Below, one piece after another: positions 7,911 through 16,233 of a DNA stretch of 64,000 bases. Numbering within the stretch: position 1 is the stretch's first letter; each line of letters begins with the position of its first letter. The position numbers and the translations under genes were made by a program. Source of the DNA: Bacillus sp. RAR_GA_16 (GTDB taxonomy: Bacteria > Bacillota > Bacilli > Bacillales > Guptibacillaceae); NCBI RefSeq assembly GCF_020165985.1, contig NZ_JAIUKZ010000010.1, forward strand, positions 310,001 through 374,000, in the 5' to 3' direction. A model generated the notes under the pieces. That model did no database searches. It was not told where the DNA came from and worked only from the letters and a program-made list of their open reading frames with translations.

Positions 7911-8228
7911 TTATTCTAGTGTGACGTAAATAAAGCCATCCTCGATCTCCACAGGAAACGTTTCGACTTTGCTGTTTAACATCGACTCGACACTCCCTGT
8001 CATGAGATCAATGCAACAATGATGATCGAGACATGTAATGAAACGCTCGCTCATTTCTCCATTTACGATCGCCCCGCCCTTTGGACAACGGTTATGAAGC
8101 GCACGAAAGCTGCCATTTGGCAAACAAAAAATGGCGATGGATAGCTGGAGTAAATCAATCGCACGACCAAACCCAGGAACATGATCACGTGTTCTTCCCA
8201 CATTGATTTTGACAGCTTGAACTGGCAT
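7911..8228 (-). CDS. nirD: NirD-like Rieske protein lacking one cluster histidine
   Basis: 105 residues with the size and order of the small subunit of assimilatory nitrite reductase: VKINVGRTRDHVPGFGRAI, LFCLPNGSFRALHNRCPKGG, FITCLDHHCCIDLMTGSV. Canonical Rieske proteins bind a [2Fe-2S] cluster with C-x-H and C-x2-H. The second pair is present (CLDH), but the first reads CPKGG where CPHKGG is usual, so the first histidine is missing. An intact cluster is therefore doubtful unless a nearby histidine substitutes. It starts with a strong TAGGAGG and follows the oxidoreductase gene by 30 bases. Confidence 0.7.
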   Translation of the reverse strand: MPVQAVKINVGRTRDHVPGFGRAIDLLQLSIAIFCLPNGSFRALHNRCPKGGAIVNGEMSERFITCLDHHCCIDLMTGSVESMLNSKVETFPVEIEDGFIYVTLE

Positions 8229-8258
8229 CCTATCGATCCTCCTAAAACCTACTATTAT

Positions 8259-9509
8259 CTAGCTTTGTGCTGTTCGATTGACTTGATTCCTTCTCGGAAC
8301 AAGCGTTAAGTTGGTTTTTCGTTTTCTTTCCTTAGGAAAAAGTTGATTAGAAGGGATATCTGAAACCGGCGCTAACCGAGTGACGAGTTTCGCTAAAACG
8401 GCAGATTCTGAAGTATCTCCGTAAAGAATGGCCCCAATCACATGGCCATGTAAGGTTACAATTTTTTTGTAAATGTGACGAATGGGATCAATCCATTGGT
8501 ACGTTCTCGTATCATCCGTTTCAAGCACTTGTCCCGCAGAGAACAAGCTGATACCTGATATATTTAAGGTCGTTGACGGGATAGAGCCATGGTATTGTTT
8601 CGGACACCCTGCAATTGTAGCTGCTAAATGTTCCGCTTGATCAAGGATCGGTTCAATGACACCGTATGTAACATCCCGATGCTCGGCACATTCACCGATC
8701 GCATAAATAGATGGATCACTTGTTTGCAAATAGTCATCTACGAGAATACCCCGATGAACTTCCAATCCACTCTTCTTCGCTAGCTCGACATTTGGCTTCA
8801 CTCCTACAGCCATAAGCACGAGATCGATTTCGAGTGATGTTCCATCTGAAAAAGTAAGGGACTGTACGTTAGCTTCACCGTTAATTTCCTTCGTTCGTTT
8901 GCATAAAGCGAATTTCATCCCTAATGTTTCTAAATCCTCTTGAAGCATTTCAGATGCAAGGCGATCAAGCTGTCGGTTCATCACATTTGGTTGATGATGA
9001 ACGACCGTCGTATCAATCCCTTGATGAACTAGGCCCATCGCTGTCTCTAAGCCTAGAATGCCCGCCCCAATCACAGCTGCTTTTCGATAATGTTTTGATG
9101 CATCCATTAAGACTTTGCAATCATTCATAGAACGAAACGTCATAACTCCATTCTTTCCAGCTCCTTTTACTGGAAGAACGTGTGGGTTAGCACCCGTCGC
9201 AAGAACTAGTGTGTCATAGGCGATCTTTCTTCCTCTATCTGTTTTCACTTGACGACTCAGTGGATCAATCATAACCGCCGTTTCATTCTCTACGAGGCGA
9301 ATTCCTCGCTGTTTATACCAATCATCATCCTCTAATTCTGTTTTTTCAACAGCAATGTCTTGTTGCAAAACCCGCGAAAGGAGATATCGTTTGTAGGCAG
9401 GTTCATTTCCAATAATTATTATTTCGAAGTGAGAAGATTTCTTTAATAGCAAGCGTTCAACAAATTGAATGCCGGCAAGTCCGTTTCCAATGACGACTAG
9501 GCGTTTCAC
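8259..9509 (-). CDS. NAD(P)H/FAD oxidoreductase, NasB/NirB N-terminal type
   Basis: 416 residues. The FAD-binding GNGLAGIQFVERLL is at the N-terminus; YDTLVLATGANPHVLPV precedes the NAD-binding GAGILGLETAMGLVHQG, and SDPSIYAIGECAEHRD is the second FAD motif. This matches the electron-input half of NirB/NasB. The protein stops after the reductase dimerisation domain, with no BFD-like Fe-S or siroheme domain, so it is about half the length of those proteins. It heads an operon with the NirD-like and HemD-like genes. It likely passes electrons from NAD(P)H to a partner outside this window. GTG start after AAAGGGG. Confidence 0.75.
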   Translation of the reverse strand: MKRLVVIGNGLAGIQFVERLLLKKSSHFEIIIIGNEPAYKRYLLSRVLQQDIAVEKTELEDDDWYKQRGIRLVENETAVMIDPLSRQVKTDRGRKIAYDTLVLATGANPHVLPVKGAGKNGVMTFRSMNDCKVLMDASKHYRKAAVIGAGILGLETAMGLVHQGIDTTVVHHQPNVMNRQLDRLASEMLQEDLETLGMKFALCKRTKEINGEANVQSLTFSDGTSLEIDLVLMAVGVKPNVELAKKSGLEVHRGILVDDYLQTSDPSIYAIGECAEHRDVTYGVIEPILDQAEHLAATIAGCPKQYHGSIPSTTLNISGISLFSAGQVLETDDTRTYQWIDPIRHIYKKIVTLHGHVIGAILYGDTSESAVLAKLVTRLAPVSDIPSNQLFPKERKRKTNLTLVPRRNQVNRTAQS

Positions 9510-9681
9510 GGAATCCCCTTCTTTCTGAACTGTATCATATGCAAAATCGTACCATGTTTGAAAATTGAAAATAACAATTTAGTTATATATCCTAACAGGG
9601 TTTTAAAAGGCGAGGGATAAAATGGATAGATTTTTCGTTTCAGCGAAAGATAATGAGAGATTATTTACGGAGTGATGTCAT

Positions 9682-11110
9682 ATGAAAAGAAAGCGACTCG
9701 TAAAGACGGCTGTAAAGCTAGAAGAAGAAATAAAAGAGCATTTTCATCACAATGAAGATTTGAAAGTAAAAACAATAAAACTGAATGGATTTACGCTTAC
9801 CCTTCTTTACCTTGATGACATTTCTGATCGTATGGTGATTCAAAAAACCATTTTAAGTCCGCTTCTTACACTTTCAAGTGAAGAGACAACAATCAACGCG
9901 GAGGATATTCCAGACTTCATTCCTATGGCTGCCGTGAACAGCATTCAAGATCACAGCGCCATTTTCAGACATCTTATGGATGGGTGTACCATCCTTATTG
10001 CCCAAGATCCAACTGCCCATCACGTTTTTTCTGTGAAAACCACCTATTCGGTGAAGCGTTCGCCAGATGAACCCGTGAACGAACCAACCATTAGTGGACC
10101 AAGAGACGGGTTTATTGAATGTATCCAGGATAATAAAGCGCTCCTCCGTGCACACTTGAAAACAAGTAACTTGATATTTGAGCAGCACATTGTCGGAAAG
10201 AGCGTAATTAAATACATCTCGATTATCTACTTAAAGGGAAAAACGAGCGAAACATTAATCAACGAAGTAAGAGATCGAGTGAATCAAATTGATGTCGATT
10301 ATATCACTGATGCTGGTGTACTCGAGCAGCTTCTTGAGCGCAATCCTTTATCTGTATTTCCAGAACTAACGTCAACGCAGCACCCAACAAAAGTAGCGAA
10401 CGCTTTACTTGAAGGTCGTGTCGCACTATTGACCGATGGATCACCATCAGTACTTATAGCACCAACAACCCTGAATATGCTTCTTCAAACGCCAGACGAC
10501 TATTATTTCAAATGGATACCATCGTCACTGATTCGCATATTAAGCTTCATTACGGCGCTTATATCTGTTCTACTGCCAGCCGCATACATTGCGCTGATTT
10601 CCTTTCACCACGGTCTAATTCCTACGAGTCTCGCTGTCTCATTATCCAAGACGAGAGAAGGGGTACCATTTCCATCGGTTATTGAGGCTTTTATTATGGA
10701 GCTCACGATTGAAATTCTCCGTGAGGCCGGTGTCCGACTTCCAAAACCCATTGGAATCTACTGTAAGTATTGTCGGAGCGATTGTAATCGGAGAAACAGC
10801 CGTCAGTTCAGGAATCGTTAGCCCAATGATGGTAATGGTCATTTCGTTTACTGCCATTTGTTCTTTTGCCATACCAAATTATCAATTGAGTCTTGCGCTC
10901 AGAACCATCCGATTCTTTCTATTGTTTGCTGCAGCAACTATGGGAGTCTACGGCATGCTTATTGCGATCTTTATTGTCACTACCCATCTCACAAAACTAC
11001 GAAGCTTCTCCACACCTTATATGGAGCCCTTTGCCCCGATTCAATTAAAAAAACTCAAAGATTCCTTTGTAAGGCTCTATTATAAAGTGGGAAAAAGGAC
11101 GGAGATTTAA
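9682..11110 (+). pseudogene. GerA-family germinant receptor subunit A, frameshifted
   Basis: The A subunit of an A-B-C nutrient germinant receptor. The first frame (9682-10821) gives the N-terminal domain with SVKRSPDEPVNEPTISGPRDGF and IPSSLIRILSFITALISVLLPA, and ends out of frame after LREAGVRLPKPIG. The family continuation STVSIVGAIVIGETAVSSGI is found in the next frame, ending at 11110. Deleting one A of the pair at 10755-10756 restores one frame of about 475 residues. Either the gene is inactivated or the base is a sequencing error; the downstream B and C genes are intact. Confidence 0.85.
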
Positions 11111-11111
11111 C

Positions 11112-12200
11112 TTGCAAAACAATCAGCACTCACTTCCTATGATTATTTTTTTTATTTCAACGATTGTAGGTGTAGGAATTGTTACCCTTCCCCGTGAAAC
11201 GGCTACGGTCGTAGGGCAACCCAACATGTGGATTAGCGTCATTTTAGGAGGAGCCGTTGCATTTGTAAATGTCATCTTTATCTTTATGCTAATGAAAAAA
11301 TTCCCTCTAAAAACAGTGTACGATGTTGGTCCAGAGTTAATGGGCAAATGGGTTGGAAAGCTACTTAACGTGATTTTCATAGCCTATACAATTGCGATAT
11401 CCGCCTATGTCATTCGAACAATGGCTGAGATTGTCAATTATTACTTACTTGATAAAACACCCAAATTTGTTGTCCTCCTAGTCCTTGTTCTATCGTGTAT
11501 GTATCTTGTGTCTTCCGGTTTACCTAATATCTTGCTTTTTTTACAGCTATATTTTCCCATCATTATTTTCATGTTCCTCCTCCTTACTTTACTAAGCATC
11601 AAAAACATTGAACCAACCCATTTACGTCCAATCTTTTATATGGATGGTCCTGACCTCGTTAAGGGAGTAAACACCACCTTTTTCTCGTTTGTAGGATATG
11701 AACTTCTAATGGTTATTTCTGGAGAGCGTAATCTTACGAAGTGGAAGCCGATGCTCATTATTTTCGGATGGAGTATTGGAAGTGTTTGCTTTCTTTACGT
11801 TCTCTTTTTTATTTTAAATATCGGGGTTTTAAGTGTGGAAGAACTAAAAGTGATTACCTTTCCAACGATTGAAATGGCAAAAGCAATTGAGTTTCAAGGC
11901 TTCTTCTTTGAACGATTTGAACTCCTCTTTTTGTTTGGATGGATTATTACCATTTTCACGACTTTAACGGCTTATTACTACTCTGCAATGCTTGGACTTT
12001 GTAAAACAATCAATTGTCAAAAATCGCTTCTAACAAATGGGGTCATTGGTTTCCTTATTCTCATGCTTTCGCTTCTACCTTCAGGTATTACTGAACTTTT
12101 CTCATATGGGTCCTATCTCAATTATTTATCTTACGCCTCTTTAATCGCAATACCACTACTGTTATGGCTTTTTTCCTTTAAAAAGGAGGCGATAAAATGA
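11112..12200 (+). CDS. GerA-family germinant receptor subunit B (spore permease)
   Basis: 362 residues, about ten membrane segments, in the amino-acid-permease-like GerAB family. The first helix carries STIVGVGIVTLPRETA, and the middle includes NTTFFSFVGYELLMVISGE. B subunits bind the nutrient germinant in the inner spore membrane. It starts with TTG one base after the A gene stop, preceded by GGAG. Its stop overlaps the ATG of the C gene (ATGA), so B and C are coupled. Without a working A subunit the receptor is expected to be defective. Confidence 0.85.
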   Translation: MQNNQHSLPMIIFFISTIVGVGIVTLPRETATVVGQPNMWISVILGGAVAFVNVIFIFMLMKKFPLKTVYDVGPELMGKWVGKLLNVIFIAYTIAISAYVIRTMAEIVNYYLLDKTPKFVVLLVLVLSCMYLVSSGLPNILLFLQLYFPIIIFMFLLLTLLSIKNIEPTHLRPIFYMDGPDLVKGVNTTFFSFVGYELLMVISGERNLTKWKPMLIIFGWSIGSVCFLYVLFFILNIGVLSVEELKVITFPTIEMAKAIEFQGFFFERFELLFLFGWIITIFTTLTAYYYSAMLGLCKTINCQKSLLTNGVIGFLILMLSLLPSGITELFSYGSYLNYLSYASLIAIPLLLWLFSFKKEAIK

Positions 12201-13339
12201 GAAAGTACTTTCTTATATTCATGACTGTACAGCTTCTTTTTCTTACATCCTGCTGGGATAGCAATGAAATCGAGGATCTCGGTATGATTATGGGAATTGG
12301 CCTCGATTACAATGACTCAGAAGAAGATATATTTTCCATGACAAACCAATACGTTGTCCCAAACAATATTCAAGGAACACAAACAGGGAGTGCAAGTGGC
12401 ACCCCTTATCAGAATCTCACATTAAATGGTAATAACTTTTTCCAGATTATCCGTGAGAATTCCCTTGAAACAGATCGGCCGCCAAACTATACTCACTTAA
12501 AATCAATGGTTCTTTCTGAACGGCTTTTAGAAGAAGAGCCTCTCAAGCAGTTAATTAGTTTTTTTCTACGTGATCATGAATTTAGAAGAACAGTGGCAAT
12601 CTTCATTTCAAAAGAAGCTCCGGCCGATATTCTTGAAGTTGAACCAACGAAAGAAATGTTTCCTGGAGTGCAATTAAAGGAACTCACACAAAACCACGAC
12701 CGAAGCTTATATGTACTCGATACGCTTAAATTCGGTGAAGTTTCCAAAAAGATAACGGAAGGGGCAAGCTTCGTCATTCCCGAGGTCGGTATCAATAAAG
12801 GGCGCTTACGTCTTCTTGGAGCAGGAATTGTTTCAAATAAAAACGAACACGTTGTTGGTTGGCTCACTCCAGAAGAAATTGGCGGATTAAAGTGGATTAC
12901 CGATGAAGTAAACGGAGGTTTAGTCGCGATCGAGGAAAAGAACGCAAAAGAAGATCAGGCAGTGCTTGAAATCATGAAAGCCAATACCAATCTAGAACCT
13001 GTTATAAAAGACGGCAAGCTTAGCATGAAGTTAACAGTAAATAGCTCACTCCGACTTGCAGAAGACTGGGAAATCAAACGTGATGTCTTTCAAGAAGGAT
13101 GGGAACAAGAACTAAAAACAGCTGGCGAGAACAAGGTTAAGAAAGACATTGAACACGTGATTTCCGTTGCACAGGAACAGGGCTTAGATTTTTTAGAATT
13201 TGGCACATGGGTAAGCATTAAACAGCCCACTTATTGGAAACAACATGAAAAGGAATGGGATGAGATTTTTTCAAATTTACCTGTAATTATTGATGTCAAT
13301 TTCACGATCACCGGCTACGGTACACAGGATATTAATTAA
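12197..13339 (+). CDS. GerA-family germinant receptor subunit C (lipoprotein)
   Basis: 380 residues. Lipoprotein signal MRKYFLIFMTVQLLFLTSCW with cysteine 19 as the lipidated residue, followed by the family's CWDSNEIEDLGMIMGIGLDY. The C-terminal domain contains LAEDWEIKRDVF and VKKDIEHVISVAQEQGLDFLEFG, as in GerAC. It is anchored on the outer face of the spore inner membrane as part of the receptor. Last gene of the operon, followed by a terminator at 13364. Confidence 0.88.
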   Translation: MRKYFLIFMTVQLLFLTSCWDSNEIEDLGMIMGIGLDYNDSEEDIFSMTNQYVVPNNIQGTQTGSASGTPYQNLTLNGNNFFQIIRENSLETDRPPNYTHLKSMVLSERLLEEEPLKQLISFFLRDHEFRRTVAIFISKEAPADILEVEPTKEMFPGVQLKELTQNHDRSLYVLDTLKFGEVSKKITEGASFVIPEVGINKGRLRLLGAGIVSNKNEHVVGWLTPEEIGGLKWITDEVNGGLVAIEEKNAKEDQAVLEIMKANTNLEPVIKDGKLSMKLTVNSSLRLAEDWEIKRDVFQEGWEQELKTAGENKVKKDIEHVISVAQEQGLDFLEFGTWVSIKQPTYWKQHEKEWDEIFSNLPVIIDVNFTITGYGTQDIN

Positions 13340-13363
13340 CGATTAACTGTATGATTATTCCAA

Positions 13364-13398
13364 AGAAAGGATGAGACCGATATGGCCTCATCCTTTTT
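13364..13398. terminator. Bidirectional terminator between converging genes
   Basis: AAAGGATGAGACC and GGCCTCATCCTTT form a hairpin with a T run on the plus strand and an A run at its left side, serving both the gerC-type gene and the converging DHA2 exporter gene. Confidence 0.8.
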
Positions 13399-13404
13399 GG
13401 AATC

Positions 13405-14922
13405 TTATGCATTTGTTACAAGATCTGCAGGCTTGGATTCTGGTACAATCGGCTTCTTCACTTCTTCTTCGCGTCCTGCGCGTTTAATGAAGAAGGCAAG
13501 CACAAAAGCAAGGCCTGCAATAAACGTAGCAATAAAGAAGGCAAAGTTAATTCCTTCAAGCATCGCCTGCATCATAATTTGTTGTTGAAGCGTAGCGGGG
13601 TCAGCCCCACCTGCCATCGCTTCCTTCGCAAGATCAGCTGCAGCAGATTCTGTACGGTTTGACATAATGGTGACGAGTAGCGCAGTTCCGATCGCACCAG
13701 CCACCTGGTTTAACGTATTGTTCATTGCTGTTCCGTGCGGATAGAAACGAGCGGGTAGTTGATTTAGCCCATTTGTTGAAACAGGCATCATCACCATCGA
13801 CATCCCAAACATACGTACAGCATGAAGAATCATAATATAGTTATACGTTGTATCCATTGACAACGTACTGAACAGGTACGTCGTGACAACTGTAATAGCA
13901 AGACCAGTTGTTGCTAGGATACGTCCACCAATTTTGTCAAATAAACGACCCGTAATCGGTGACATGAACGCCATCACGAGTGCACCTGGCAGCATCATTA
14001 ATCCAGCGTCGAGCGGTGAAATGCCTCGAATCGTTTGTACGTAGATTGGGAGCAATAGCATTCCTGAAAACATGGCCATGTTCACAACCATCGTAATGGA
14101 AGAAGAAAGAGCAAACATCGGATATTTAAAGATTGTAAAGTTCAGCATCGGTCGTTCTTGTTTCGACTGGCGAATAATGAAGGAAATGAGTGAGATAACC
14201 CCAATCCCGATCGTTAAATAAACTTGTGGGCTATCCCACCCTTTGTTTCCTGCAGAACTAAAGCCGTAAAGGATACCACCAAACCCAGCGCTTGATAAAA
14301 TCAGTGAAAACAAATCAAGTCGAATGTTCACCTTTTCTTTCTTATCTTTCAGTAAGAAAAACCCGAGTAAGAAGATGGTAATCGCAATTGGCGTAACGAA
14401 GTGGAAAAGCATGCGCCAATCATAATGCTCGATAATCCAACCGGATAACGTTGGACCAATCGCTGGAGCTGCCATGAGAATGAGTCCGAAAACACCCATT
14501 GCCGCTCCTCTTTTCTCAATTGGAAAGCTAATGAGCATAACATTCATCAAGAGCGGCATCATGATCGCCGAACCTGAAGCTTGTAGCATACGCCCTCCTA
14601 GTAGTACCGGGAAAATCTCTGCCATCCCGGCGATGACTGTACCGATTGTAAATAGCCCAATCGCGACTAGAAAGAGGCGACGAACGGAATATTTCTCAAT
14701 GAGAAAAGCTGTTGCTGGGATCATAATCCCATTCACTAGCATAAACCCAGTTGTCAGCCACTGAACCGTTGCGGTTTCAATTTGTAAATCTGCCATAATC
14801 GATGGCAAAGCAATATTTAGCAATGTATTATTTAAAAATGCAATAAACGCACCAACAATCAGAATCGCAAGAATGCCGTATTTTGGCTTTGGCGTCTCTT
14901 TCACTGATTGACTCATCTTCAT
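13405..14922 (-). CDS. DHA2 (EmrB/QacA type) MFS multidrug exporter
   Basis: 505 residues with 14 membrane segments. Family motifs: LNIALPSIMADLQ in helix 1, TTGFMLVNGIMIPATAFL, the antiporter motif C region GLILMAAPAIGPTLSGWIIEHYDWRMLF, and LPARFYPHGTAMNNTLNQVAGAIG near the end. It likely exports drugs or fatty-acid-like compounds in exchange for protons. The gene is divergent from a TetR regulator at 15125, and its promoter carries three repeats likely bound by that regulator. Confidence 0.9.
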   Translation of the reverse strand: MKMSQSVKETPKPKYGILAILIVGAFIAFLNNTLLNIALPSIMADLQIETATVQWLTTGFMLVNGIMIPATAFLIEKYSVRRLFLVAIGLFTIGTVIAGMAEIFPVLLGGRMLQASGSAIMMPLLMNVMLISFPIEKRGAAMGVFGLILMAAPAIGPTLSGWIIEHYDWRMLFHFVTPIAITIFLLGFFLLKDKKEKVNIRLDLFSLILSSAGFGGILYGFSSAGNKGWDSPQVYLTIGIGVISLISFIIRQSKQERPMLNFTIFKYPMFALSSSITMVVNMAMFSGMLLLPIYVQTIRGISPLDAGLMMLPGALVMAFMSPITGRLFDKIGGRILATTGLAITVVTTYLFSTLSMDTTYNYIMILHAVRMFGMSMVMMPVSTNGLNQLPARFYPHGTAMNNTLNQVAGAIGTALLVTIMSNRTESAAADLAKEAMAGGADPATLQQQIMMQAMLEGINFAFFIATFIAGLAFVLAFFIKRAGREEEVKKPIVPESKPADLVTNA

Positions 14923-14930
14923 TCCCCCAT

Positions 14931-15004
14931 ATACCTTTAGTTCAATTATTTATACCACTGGTTCAAATCTCTAATATCATATACCATGAGTTCAACTTTT
15001 GCAA
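14931..15004 (-). promoter_or_regulatory. DHA2 exporter promoter with three operator-like repeats
   Basis: On the minus strand -35 TTGCAA (14999-15004), 17 bases, -10 TATGAT (14976-14981). The 15-mer ATACCATGAGTTCAA (14981-14995, plus strand) lies in the spacer. It recurs as ATACCACTGGTTCAA (14952-14966) and ATACCTTTAGTTCAA (14931-14945). All three are in the same orientation, 29 and 21 bases apart, ending eight bases before the start codon. Confidence 0.6.
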
Positions 15005-15124
15005 TCATTATTTCTTCCCATTTCAAAAGGATTTGTTTCAAACATAAAAGTAAGGTATGATCAAAATTATACCGGGTGTACAATCTACAATTCATATAAA
15101 TAAATTGATATAAAAGGTGATCGA

Positions 15125-16027
15125 ATGAACGACCGCAAACAGCATGTTATTAGGATGGCACATCAACTTTTTATTGAACGAGGCTTTCAGGCGACATCCA
15201 TCCAAGACATTTTAGAGTATAGTGGCATTTCAAAGGGTACGTTTTATAATTACTTCTCCTCAAAAAACGAGTTATTGATTGCTCTCTTCAAAGTACTTTA
15301 TGGTTCCATGGAAACAAGTCGAGATGAACTGCTTATAGGACAGGATCGCGCAGATCTCACGATTTTCATTAAACAAATTGAATTGCAAATGAATACGAAT
15401 AAGAAAAACAAGCTGATCACTCTTTTTGAAGAAGTGTTTGTTTCGAATGATGAGGATTTAAAGGACTTTCTTAAAGAAGGACAAAAGAGAATGATTCAGT
15501 GGGTTTTCAATCGTTTCTTAGAGCTTTTTGGCGAGGAAAAACGACCATATTTGCTAGATGGGGCCATTATGTTTCTTGGCATTCTTCACCACAATGTGAA
15601 ATACTATTCGATTGCAAACGGTTCAAGCGTAGACATTTCTCCCGTCGTACACTATAGCGTTAAGCGTATCGTTACGATCGTTAATGATGCAGCTGCTACC
15701 GGGGAACAGCTAAACAAACCGGAACAAATGAGTACCTGGCTGCCAGATGCGAAACAATTCGATGAAGTCTTCAGAGAAAAGTTACACCAAACAATCGCAA
15801 CCTTAAAAAGTGGCTTGAACGAAAATCACACAAAGTCAATTGAACTGCTAGACTTTATCCAAGATGAATTTCTTCATTCTAAAAAGTCACGAGAATTTCT
15901 TATTGAAAGCGTGCTGTGTTCATTGAAAGATGACAAGAATCTTAATCAACAAACAGTTACCTCTCTTGATAAATTAATTAAGGAATACTTTGCACAAGTT
16001 GCCGAAGCGTGTAAACGTTCTACGTAA
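15125..16027 (+). CDS. TetR/AcrR family regulator (long form)
   Basis: 300 residues. The N-terminal TetR helix-turn-helix (residues 5-50) reads FIERGFQATSIQDILEYSGISKGTFYNYFSSKNELLIAL. The ligand-binding part is about 100 residues longer than in typical TetR proteins, as in other Bacillus TetR proteins paired with DHA2 pumps. It is divergent from the exporter at 13405-14922, and the repeats at 14931-14995 are its likely target. It ends before a terminator at 16063. Confidence 0.85.
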   Translation: MNDRKQHVIRMAHQLFIERGFQATSIQDILEYSGISKGTFYNYFSSKNELLIALFKVLYGSMETSRDELLIGQDRADLTIFIKQIELQMNTNKKNKLITLFEEVFVSNDEDLKDFLKEGQKRMIQWVFNRFLELFGEEKRPYLLDGAIMFLGILHHNVKYYSIANGSSVDISPVVHYSVKRIVTIVNDAAATGEQLNKPEQMSTWLPDAKQFDEVFREKLHQTIATLKSGLNENHTKSIELLDFIQDEFLHSKKSREFLIESVLCSLKDDKNLNQQTVTSLDKLIKEYFAQVAEACKRST

Positions 16028-16062
16028 TGTTTCACTATCCTGTTCATATATTTTCTAGAAAA

Positions 16063-16092
16063 AAACCGTCCTGATTTTTAGGACGGTTTTTT
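16063..16092 (+). terminator. Terminator of the TetR gene
   Basis: AAACCGTCCT (16064-16073) pairs with AGGACGGTTT, followed by a run of T. Confidence 0.85.
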
Positions 16093-16233
16093 TCATATCC
16101 GTTCATTGTGTATTGCAACTAAAAACAAGCTATTGCTGTATCACAAAAACTAAAGGAGTTGAATAAATTAGTACAAGCAAGCCTTTATAATACAAGCTGC
16201 CTAGAAATAAAGTCTAAAGAAAGGAAATGTGTT

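Noticed and set aside
16159-16233. TTG-initiated extension of the DUF11 protein
   Set aside because: AAAGGAG is too close to the TTG, while ATG 16234 has a better-placed site and starts with the family's expected sequence.
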